A DNA stretch of 5,846 nt, from positions 1 through 5,846 of the forward strand of contig JAHFCD010000173.1 of NCBI GenBank assembly GCA_023249695.1. Reading direction: 5' to 3'. The notes under the pieces were generated by a model. The model was not told where the DNA came from and did not search any database. It was given only the letters and a program-made list of their open reading frames with translations. Source of the DNA: Elusimicrobiota bacterium (GTDB taxonomy: Bacteria > Elusimicrobiota > Elusimicrobia > UBA1565 > UBA9628). Position numbers and translations under genes: made by a program. Below are positions 1 through 5,808 of this stretch, in pieces (position 1 is the stretch's first letter; the number at the start of each line of letters is the position of its first letter).

Positions 1-3000
1 AAGCCGCCGAACTTGGGAGGCTTGGGACCCTTACCCGAGTCGCCGCTGCCGTCGCCGCCGCCGCCGCCGCCGCCCGCGCCCGCCCCGGAGGTGCTCGGGA
101 CGTCGGGGGGAGGGACCGGCCGGCGACGATCATCCGGGGAAACGGTCGCATCCGAATTGGAGTCGTCGTTATTGTCGACGGGCGGCTGTTTGATCGCGGG
201 ATCGCGATCCGACGCGGGAGGAGCGTCGGCTCGATCTTCGACCTTCTCGAGCTCCTTTTTCTCGGGAGGAGGGGGGTTCTTCTTCGCGTTCCGGTTGCGC
301 TCGGCGTCGGGCTCGACCATGTTGCGCTTCATGGCCGGGGTGAGGGGCAGGACGATGCCGGCGCGCGCCAGGCGCATGACGGGACGCTCCTTGAGCCACT
401 TCGAGCCCTTCTCAGACTTCTCGCCGACCCATTCCGCCGCGCGGCGGAAGCGGCCCTTTTCCTTCACGTCGACCTCGCCTTTGGTCTCGCGAACCTCTTC
501 GCGCACCTCGGAACGGGCTTCTTCACGCACCTTGGCCCGCGCTTCCTCGCGCAGCTCGGCCTTGGTCTTTCCTTCTTCACGCAAATTGGCGCGGCCTCGC
601 TTCTCTTCCTTCAAATTCTCTTTGCCGGCGGTCTCGTCCCGGAGCTCTTCGCGAGCTTCGCCCTTGGCCTTACCCTTCCCTTCGGCCTTCGCGTCCACGG
701 CTTTCACGTCGGTCTTCGCATCCACGGCCTTCACGTCGGCCTTCACGTCGACCTTCGCGTCCACGGCTTTCACGTCGACCTTCGCGTCCACGGCATTCAC
801 GTCGGCCTTCACGTCGACCTTCGCGTCCACGGCTTTCACGTCGACCTTCGCGTCCACGGCCTTCACGTCGGCCTTCGCTTCGGGAGTAACCACTTCGGCC
901 GCCTTCACCTCGGGCGTCGCCACATCGGCGGTCTTCACCTCGACGGCCTTCACCTCAGCGCTAGTCGCCTCGGCGGTCGAGGCCTCCGCGCTCTTCGCGT
1001 CGAGCGCCGAGGCGCCGGTCTTGCCGTTGGCCTCGGCGTGGGTCGTCTCCTTCACGTCGCCGGCGCGCAGCTCATCGCGGGACTTTTCGCTGAACGCGTC
1101 GCCGCCGCGCTTGAGCTCGCTCCAGAACGACGAGGCGAGGCTGTTCACCCGGGCCATCATGGTCGGCGGAGGCGCATTGGCGACCGTCGCCTCGACGACC
1201 GGCGCGTCCGCCTTCACGTCCACCTTGGCGTCGACCGTCACGACGGGGGCGTCGACGGTGGCCCGGGCGGCTTCGGCGTTCACGTTGGTCTCGAGAGCCT
1301 TGACCGCCGTCTCGACGGAGGCCGCCCTGCCGTCGACCGGGTTGGCGCCGGCGTCGCCCAAATTTTTGAGCTCCGCGAGGCGATCGCGGGTGCGCTCCTT
1401 CGCGAAGCCGTGGACCATCAGGCCGCCGAAGGCGAGGTCGGCCATGGCCTCGCCAGCCTTGACCGAGGCGCCGGGCGTGCCCCAGTAGTCGGAGATCTTG
1501 CCGATGTTGTCGAGCGCGGACAGCGAGAACGAGCCGACGACCGAGCCGAGCAAGGCGTACTGAAAGCCGCGCAGGCCGAATTCCGCGATCTTCGCGACGA
1601 CCTGGACGGTCGGGCTCGCCGCGGCGAGGCCGACCTTTCCGGCGGCGGTGGCCAGACGGCCGATGCCGGGGATCACGTACATGAGGGGATTGAGCAGGCC
1701 TTCGCCGAGGCTCTCGGTGAAAGACATCACGCCGCCCCAGAACTCATGGCCGCCTTCCGCGAGGCGCCGCCCGTAGGTGCCGGCGCCGAAATCGCTGAGC
1801 GCGTCGAAGCGCTCGTCATCGCCGATGGGCGCGTTCATCGCGTCGTGGTAGGCCTGCGGCGCGCGGCGCTCGGTGATGCCCTGCGCGGCGAGGGCCTTCT
1901 CGCGCCGCTCCCGCGCCTGGACATCCAGCATCATCCGGTTTTCCTCGCCGCCGACGCGGGCGAGGTACTCCTTGTTCATCTTGTCCTTCCACGCCCGCCA
2001 AGCCTTCGGGTCCTTCTCGCGATCGGGCTCCATGCCGCCCATCAGAAGCTTGACGCCGGGGTTGCGGCTGTAGCCGGCGGTCGCCTCGAGGCGATACTCG
2101 TCGATGCCGGTGACCTCGTAGGCGATCATCTGGCCGCCGGAGACGATGCCGGTGTAGAGCGTGGAGGCCACGTCGCCGCACACGCCCAGGACCTGCTTGA
2201 CGCCCGGCACGCTCGCGACCCAGCGCGCGCCGGTGCCGAGCACCGAGGTCCCGTTGATCTCGCGGTCGATCGTGTCCTTCTTCGAGATCCACGTCTTGCC
2301 GTCGGGGTTCCACTCGGCGCGGGTCGCTTCGATCGGGAGGTCGCGGCGGACCTTGAATTCGGTTTTCTCGTGCTCGTTGGTCCACACCATCTCGTGCTTG
2401 CCGAGTGGAATCGTGAAGAGGCCAAGGTTTACATCCCAGTTTGTCGTCGGCGTGTATTTGACGGGCGACGCCTGCAGCCAGACGAGGCGCGAGCCGTCGG
2501 CGAGGTACTCCGTGACGATCTTGGGGTCCGCCTGCCGCGCGCTGCCGGCCGCGTCGATCTCGATCTCGCCGGACACGCCGAAGGCCTGGCCCCAGGCCTT
2601 GTCGCCGAACTCCGTCCCCTGCTTGAACGTTCCGCTCAAGATGCGCTTGGTGCCGTCGCGGCGCGTGAAGATCAGGAGGTAGTTCTTGTTCTCGTTGATG
2701 AAGAAGCGGACCGGGGCGCCGTTTTTCGGATCGATGAGGTCGCCGGTGTTCTTCGCCTCGGCGGCGAGGAAAGCGCCCATCGGCTTGCTCAGGCGGCCGT
2801 CGTTGTCGTTCTCGCCCAGCGCGGCGAGCGCCTCGTGCGCGAGCGCGCGGCCGATCACCAGGCGCTGCTTGCCGTCGGTCGCGTCGACGAGCGACTTCAG
2901 CGCGACCTCCCAGCCGAGGTTCTTCTTGCCGCCCTCGAGCAGCTGGGTGACGTGGGCGGATTTCGAGACGATATGGGTGCCGTTCTGCAGCACGAGCCGC

Positions 3001-4676
3001 TCGAGCTCGAACGTGCCGTCCGTGCCGACCTTTTCGACGCGAAGGGAGATCGCGGGCGCGACGCCCTTCGCGTTGGCCAGGAACTTGATCTCGCGGCGGC
3101 CGTCCCGCGTCGTCGCCTCGAAGCGGCCCTCGTCCTGCGAGAGGTCGCGAACGAACTGCTCGCCGGTCTTCGTGTTCTTGTCCGTGTGACGGGACTGGGT
3201 GCCGTCGGCCTTGAAATCGGTGATCTCGACCTTATTGGTGCCCATGTCGAGGCGCTCGCGGTGAACGAGCCTGGCGCCGTCGTAGACCTCGGTCAAGGCG
3301 TTGCGCACCCGGCCCTGGGTGTCGTAGCCGATCAGCGATTCGGTCCGTTTCTTGGCCTTATCGAGAACGAGGATCAGGCCGCTGCGGCCGTCGCGCGCCT
3401 GGCCCTGGAAGCGCGAGGAGCCGTCCGCGCTGTCGTAGCGCAGGCCCACGAACTGGGAGGCGCCGCGGGACAGGCCGACGACCTGCGCGCCGGTCGAGCC
3501 CTGGCCGTCGGGGAAGGTCTCCCACGGGACGAACTTCGTGTTGAGGGGAACCTTGGCGCCGACGAGATTGATGCGCAGGAACGCGCGATACTCCCACAGC
3601 GTCGCCATGAACGCGCCGAGCTCGCGGTTGACGGACTTGATCGCGGTGATGCGGAGCATGACCTCGTCCATCGATTCGAAATTGTTGCCCAGGCTCATCG
3701 AATCGGCCAGGCCCTGCTCCTGCTTGGACAGATGCGCCACGAGGGCGTCGATGGAGGTGAAGGTGTTCGGGTCCCCGCCCATCGCGGTCATCGCGAGGCG
3801 CCCGGCGTCGAGCAGCTCCTTAAGACGGTCGCCGCGCTCCGCGATGAACCGGCGATCCGAACCGTCGGGGAGCTTCTCGGCGATCGAGTTCGCCGCGCGG
3901 CCGGCCGAGAGGCTCAGCATCGCCGCGTAATCCATGGTCTCGACCTTCACGAAGAGCGGCTCCGCCTTGGGAGCGGGCGTGTCGCGGGCGAGGTTGCGGG
4001 CCTTCGCCGCGTTCGTACCGGGCGCCCCGCTGGGGGTGAAGGTCCAGCTGTCGGCCAAGGTCTTCTTGATCGCGCCGAAGTTCACGCGGACCGCGCCCGT
4101 CGCGGCGTTGGCCGAGCCGTACCGGCGATTGAGGTTGTCGAAGATCTTCTCGGCCTCGGCCGGGTTGGCGGACGCGCGGTCGAGGTCGCCGAGCAGCGCG
4201 TCGATCTGGTAGAGAGGGTCCTTGGCCGCGGCGGTGTTGGGGGCGGCGTTGGCGCTCGAGATCGCCTTCGCGATCTCGGGATCCATCACGGGGGCCCCGC
4301 CGGTGAGGCGAAGGCTGCGCATGATGACGCTCGCCGAGCGGTCGAGACGGTCGTCGAGGAGCTTCTTGTCGGCGGCCACGAGCCCGGCTCCGTCGATGCG
4401 GGCCTTGAGCTCCTTGCGCCGCGCGTCGAGGACCTCGAACGTCGCGGGCTGCTCGCCCTTCAGGTGCCGGATCAGCGCCTTCTCGAGCTCGGCGAGCTCC
4501 GCCGCGTAGCGCTCGCCCTTCGAGGTCGTGATCGAACCGTTCGCCTGCACGGCGGTCGGCTGAACGACGATAACGGCCGCGGCGGGGGCGACGTCTCCTG
4601 CCGCCGCCGACAAGGAGGCGGCGAGCGCGTACGCGCACGCGGCGAGGAGGGGGGCTCGGCGGCTTCGGCTGCTCAT
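1..4676 (-). CDS. Giant exported multi-region protein, C-terminus beyond window (partial)
   Basis: The frame is open from the ATG at 4674-4676 to the window edge: 1558 complete codons with no stop. Codons end overwhelmingly in G or C, which marks this strand as coding. Residues 1-26 look like a Sec signal peptide: basic SRSRR, then an Ala/Leu core, with likely cleavage near SAAA|GD. I therefore infer export to the periplasm or cell surface. Residues about 50-370 are helix-rich. About 380-720 is beta-like, with short Y/D/G-rich strands such as IGYDTQGRVRN (near 449), loosely like YD repeats. About 890-935 is a charged helix. Residues 993-1057 are hydrophobic and small-residue rich. About 1268-1330 is a V/D/K/A tandem repeat, 1340-1398 an Arg/Glu-rich helix, about 1400-1454 a basic segment, and the rest a Pro- and Gly-rich tail. 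Only two cysteines were seen (14 and 833). No catalytic motif or known family was recognised. A surface, adhesin-like or effector-carrying protein is possible but unproven. The start is supported by the signal peptide, although the ribosome binding site is weak. Confidence 0.92.
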   Translation of the reverse strand, partial: MSSRSRRAPLLAACAYALAASLSAAAGDVAPAAAVIVVQPTAVQANGSITTSKGERYAAELAELEKALIRHLKGEQPATFEVLDARRKELKARIDGAGLVAADKKLLDDRLDRSASVIMRSLRLTGGAPVMDPEIAKAISSANAAPNTAAAKDPLYQIDALLGDLDRASANPAEAEKIFDNLNRRYGSANAATGAVRVNFGAIKKTLADSWTFTPSGAPGTNAAKARNLARDTPAPKAEPLFVKVETMDYAAMLSLSAGRAANSIAEKLPDGSDRRFIAERGDRLKELLDAGRLAMTAMGGDPNTFTSIDALVAHLSKQEQGLADSMSLGNNFESMDEVMLRITAIKSVNRELGAFMATLWEYRAFLRINLVGAKVPLNTKFVPWETFPDGQGSTGAQVVGLSRGASQFVGLRYDSADGSSRFQGQARDGRSGLILVLDKAKKRTESLIGYDTQGRVRNALTEVYDGARLVHRERLDMGTNKVEITDFKADGTQSRHTDKNTKTGEQFVRDLSQDEGRFEATTRDGRREIKFLANAKGVAPAISLRVEKVGTDGTFELERLVLQNGTHIVSKSAHVTQLLEGGKKNLGWEVALKSLVDATDGKQRLVIGRALAHEALAALGENDNDGRLSKPMGAFLAAEAKNTGDLIDPKNGAPVRFFINENKNYLLIFTRRDGTKRILSGTFKQGTEFGDKAWGQAFGVSGEIEIDAAGSARQADPKIVTEYLADGSRLVWLQASPVKYTPTTNWDVNLGLFTIPLGKHEMVWTNEHEKTEFKVRRDLPIEATRAEWNPDGKTWISKKDTIDREINGTSVLGTGARWVASVPGVKQVLGVCGDVASTLYTGIVSGGQMIAYEVTGIDEYRLEATAGYSRNPGVKLLMGGMEPDREKDPKAWRAWKDKMNKEYLARVGGEENRMMLDVQARERREKALAAQGITERRAPQAYHDAMNAPIGDDERFDALSDFGAGTYGRRLAEGGHEFWGGVMSFTESLGEGLLNPLMYVIPGIGRLATAAGKVGLAAASPTVQVVAKIAEFGLRGFQYALLGSVVGSFSLSALDNIGKISDYWGTPGASVKAGEAMADLAFGGLMVHGFAKERTRDRLAELKNLGDAGANPVDGRAASVETAVKALETNVNAEAARATVDAPVVTVDAKVDVKADAPVVEATVANAPPPTMMARVNSLASSFWSELKRGGDAFSEKSRDELRAGDVKETTHAEANGKTGASALDAKSAEASTAEATSAEVKAVEVKTADVATPEVKAAEVVTPEAKADVKAVDAKVDVKAVDAKVDVKADVNAVDAKVDVKAVDAKVDVKADVKAVDAKTDVKAVDAKAEGKGKAKGEAREELRDETAGKENLKEEKRGRANLREEGKTKAELREEARAKVREEARSEVREEVRETKGEVDVKEKGRFRRAAEWVGEKSEKGSKWLKERPVMRLARAGIVLPLTPAMKRNMVEPDAERNRNAKKNPPPPEKKELEKVEDRADAPPASDRDPAIKQPPVDNNDDSNSDATVSPDDRRRPVPPPDVPSTSGAGAGGGGGGGDGSGDSGKGPKPPKFGG
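54..74 (-). repeat. (GGC)7 run encoding poly-glycine
   Basis: Seven consecutive GGC codons encode seven glycines within a Gly/Ala/Ser/Asp-rich stretch, followed by Lys/Pro. This is a trinucleotide microsatellite that can change length without breaking the frame. The surrounding Pro- and Gly-rich tail (roughly positions 1-310) looks disordered and may be a linker to a domain outside the window. Confidence 0.9.
483..659 (-). other. Arg/Glu-rich helical segment of the giant protein
   Basis: Residues 1340-1398 contain recurring (L/V)REE or (L/V)KEE motifs spaced about 8-10 residues apart, with alternating acidic and basic residues and no proline or aromatics. This composition suits a long charged helix, either a coiled coil or a single alpha-helix spacer. 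It directly follows the V/D/K/A repeat and precedes a basic, partly hydrophobic segment. Codons are less GC-biased here (AAT TTG twice, many GAA) than in the rest of the gene. The structural role is inferred. Confidence 0.6.
688..876 (-). repeat. In-frame tandem repeat encoding DVKAVDAKV units
   Basis: The giant protein carries six copies of a nine-residue unit, DVKAVDAKV or a close variant, interspersed with two short DVKA units. At the DNA level there is a 66-bp unit: 729-794 and 795-860 match at 65 of 66 bases. The single difference (C729 versus A795) changes Lys to Asn. A third partial unit starts at 861, and a more diverged half-unit lies at 688-728 (3 differences over 41 bases against 754-794). 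All lengths are multiples of three, so the frame is kept. Looser V/K/A/E-rich sequence continues up to about position 970 and reappears at about 1190-1260. Confidence 0.95.
4599..4676 (-). other. Predicted Sec signal peptide of the giant protein
   Basis: Residues 1-26 have the three expected parts: a basic n-region (SRSRR), a hydrophobic Leu/Ala core, and a small-residue c-region SAAA before GD. LAAC at residues 11-14 resembles a lipobox, but only about four residues lie between the basic region and that cysteine, too few for a normal lipoprotein core. Type I cleavage near residue 26 is therefore preferred. This is a reading by eye, not a prediction score. Confidence 0.7.
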
Positions 4677-4690
4677 TGACTTCAGCGTAT

Positions 4691-4715
4691 CCCTGAAAGG
4701 CCTAACCGATCAGGG
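4691..4715 (-). promoter_or_regulatory. Leader hairpin just upstream of the giant gene start
   Basis: In the transcript, CCCUGA (4710-4715) can pair with UCAGGG (4691-4696) around a 13-base loop that contains AGGCCU. The stem ends 14 bases before the ATG. It would enclose the only AGGG-like bases near the start, and no good Shine-Dalgarno sequence lies closer. It could influence translation initiation. The pairing is seen in the sequence; the function is inferred. Confidence 0.4.
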
Positions 4716-4750
4716 GCTCCGGACCTATCGAGGCCTAGGCCTTAAGGCCT
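4698..4750. repeat. Cluster of four AGGCCT palindromes
   Basis: Copies of AGGCCT lie at 4698-4703, 4731-4736, 4737-4742 and 4745-4750, with a variant (TAGGTCC on the minus strand) between the first two. Because AGGCCT is self-complementary, any copy in the transcript could pair with any other, which allows alternative folds. The cluster sits between the predicted transcription start and the start codon of the giant gene. Confidence 0.85.
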
Positions 4751-4752
4751 AG
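4735..4752. repeat. Perfect 18-bp palindrome in the giant gene leader
   Basis: The sequence CTAGGCCTTAAGGCCTAG is its own reverse complement over all 18 bases. It lies just downstream of the predicted transcription start. As DNA it could be an operator for a dimeric regulator. As RNA it would form a seven-pair stem with a UUAA loop. No U-run follows, so it is not an intrinsic terminator. Confidence 0.85.
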
Positions 4753-4771
4753 AGTCTCGGCAGACGACGAT

Positions 4772-4799
4772 AGTATAGCCGGGACCCGCGGCGCGTCAA
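4772..4799 (-). promoter_or_regulatory. Predicted sigma70-type promoter of the giant gene
   Basis: On the minus strand, TTGACG (4794-4799) matches five of six bases of the -35 consensus. TATACT (4772-4777) matches five of six of the -10 consensus. The spacer is 16 bases. The -35 begins six bases past the last base of the upstream gene's stop codon, so the giant gene probably has its own promoter. The predicted start of transcription is near 4765, leaving a leader of about 90 nucleotides before the ATG at 4676. Confidence 0.72.
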
Positions 4800-4805
4800 G
4801 GTCTA

Positions 4806-5711
4806 TTAAGAGGGCTTCAGCGTGGCCAAGCGCTCTTCGAGACGGGCCTGCGCTTTCGCGGCGGGGCCTTCGTCTTTAAGGAGGTGATACTTGCTGGCCT
4901 TGGGCGCCAGGATGACCAGGAACTTCGCGGGCACGCCGGCGCGCCGGTACGCCGCGACCTTGTGGTGGCCGTCGAGCAGGAAGCCGGCCATGAAGGAGTG
5001 AAGGTTCTTGATCGTGCCCTTCTTGACGGCCTCGGGGATGCCGCGCTGGTACATGCCGAGCATGAGCACGCGCGGGCGGTCGCCGTTCTGGATCATTTGC
5101 TGATAGATCTTGATGTATTCTTCCTTCAACGCCGACCTGGGGACCAAGGGGATGACGAAATCGAACTGCTTCTCGACGACGCCGGTCTCGGGGTGGCGGA
5201 ACACGCGCGGGCGGCCGCCCTCGTAGTGCTCCCAGCCGGACAACAGGCCCTCTTCCTTCGGATCCTCGATGTCCCAGAGCTCCATGAACTCGCTCTGGAA
5301 AAAATATGAGGCTTCGTCGTCGGAATCGTACGGGCCGGTCAGGTTGACCGAGGTCTCGAACACGAGGTACTCGCCCTTCTCCATGAGCTCGAGGAGGGGG
5401 GCCAGCTCCTGGACGAGGGACTCGTCGACCGGGCGCGGCAGCTGGATCGTCTTCGGGAGGTTGGCGATCTTCTTATTGGTCGGAAGATGCGGGTCCTGCA
5501 GCATCTTGAACCAGAAGTGGCAGGTGTTGCAGTCGTTGCCGACCTCGAACTTGCGGGCGCCGTTGACTTCGAGGTACAGGGAGTTGGACTCGCCGTGGCG
5601 CTTCTCGATGGCGATCTTGAAGAAGCCCTTGCCCTGGGGGACCTTGACCTTCACGACGCCTTCTGCGACCGTCGCGACTTCAAGCTTCTGCGGCTCGGAT
5701 TTCGTGGTCAC
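4806..5711 (-). CDS. ParB-like DGHH-motif protein with CxxCH motif, function unknown
   Basis: This encodes 301 residues from a GTG start. The C-terminal third (about 212-270) runs RPRVLMLGM ... LLDGHHKVAAYRRAGVPA. This resembles ParB/sulfiredoxin-fold domains of the putative ParB-like nuclease type, where an RP..(V)GM strand precedes a DGHH(R/K)..A motif (here D247-K251). The N-terminal part has a beta-rich stretch (about 18-58), then C61-N-T-C64-H65, with H75 nearby and no other cysteine, which suggests a small metal site. The middle is acidic, with aromatics (about 113-165). There is no signal peptide, so it is probably cytoplasmic. GTG at 5711 is preferred over an in-frame ATG at 5840 because GGGAGGA lies four bases upstream and a promoter lies inside the longer version. 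It ends in tandem stops, TAA TAG. Nuclease, NTPase or DNA-binding activity is not established. Confidence 0.88.
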   Translation of the reverse strand: MTTKSEPQKLEVATVAEGVVKVKVPQGKGFFKIAIEKRHGESNSLYLEVNGARKFEVGNDCNTCHFWFKMLQDPHLPTNKKIANLPKTIQLPRPVDESLVQELAPLLELMEKGEYLVFETSVNLTGPYDSDDEASYFFQSEFMELWDIEDPKEEGLLSGWEHYEGGRPRVFRHPETGVVEKQFDFVIPLVPRSALKEEYIKIYQQMIQNGDRPRVLMLGMYQRGIPEAVKKGTIKNLHSFMAGFLLDGHHKVAAYRRAGVPAKFLVILAPKASKYHLLKDEGPAAKAQARLEERLATLKPS

Positions 5712-5715
5712 CGTG

Positions 5716-5722
5716 TCCTCCC
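5716..5722 (-). promoter_or_regulatory. Ribosome binding site that decides the GTG start
   Basis: GGGAGGA on the minus strand sits four bases before GTG at 5709-5711, at ideal Shine-Dalgarno spacing. The alternative ATGs at 5838-5840 and 5760-5762 have nothing comparable, and they fall upstream of, or inside, the predicted promoter. Confidence 0.82.
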
Positions 5723-5746
5723 TCGCTTCTGGGGCCTCTTCCCACC

Positions 5747-5775
5747 ATTGTAGCCCATTCATGCCCGCGCGTCCA
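5747..5775 (-). promoter_or_regulatory. Predicted sigma70-type promoter of the ParB-like gene
   Basis: On the minus strand, TGGACG (5770-5775) matches four of six bases of the -35 consensus and TACAAT (5747-5752) five of six of the -10 consensus, with the optimal 17-base spacer. Transcription would start near 5740, giving a leader of about 28 nucleotides that contains the ribosome binding site. Confidence 0.6.
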
Positions 5776-5787
5776 GGCTCAAAAGAA

Positions 5788-5808
5788 CTGTTAATACCGC
5801 CGTAACAG
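5788..5808. promoter_or_regulatory. Inverted repeat CTGTTA-N9-TAACAG, possible operator
   Basis: Two perfect six-base half-sites are separated by nine bases, so the half-site centres are 15 bp apart. The repeat lies about 12 bp upstream of the predicted -35 of the ParB-like gene, where an activator commonly binds. The surrounding bases are AT-richer than the rest of the window. No regulator is encoded in the window, and a chance repeat of this size is possible. Confidence 0.35.

Noticed and set aside
688..876. Tandem direct repeats as a CRISPR array
   Set aside because: The repeats are contiguous, in frame and have no unique spacers. They are coding repeats.
13..1488. 491-codon plus-strand open frame with Ser/Thr/Phe/Ala repeats
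   Set aside because: It is the antisense shadow of the V/D/K/A repeat and charged helix of the minus-strand giant gene. Its repeats follow directly from that gene, and the GC-rich third positions fit the minus strand.
1816..4638. Smaller minus-strand open frames in other registers (for example 1816-2385 and 3820-4638)
   Set aside because: They overlap the giant gene out of frame and translate to Arg/Pro/Gly-rich nonsense with no ribosome binding site.
4635..4646. Lipobox (LAAC) in the signal peptide of the giant protein
   Set aside because: The hydrophobic stretch before Cys14 is too short. A type I signal peptide with later cleavage fits better.
1038..4679. 1213-codon plus-strand open frame
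   Set aside because: It is in exact codon register antisense to the giant gene and has the Arg/His/Asp/Val-rich composition typical of such shadows. The minus strand has a signal peptide, promoter and consistent codon bias.
4779..4793. GC-rich hairpin GCCG-N7-CGGC after the ParB-like gene as a terminator
   Set aside because: The stem is only four pairs and is not followed by a U-run. It coincides with the spacer of the downstream promoter.
4884..5805. Plus-strand open frames opposite the ParB-like gene
   Set aside because: They are antisense to a gene with a good promoter, ribosome binding site and recognisable motif. None has these signals itself.
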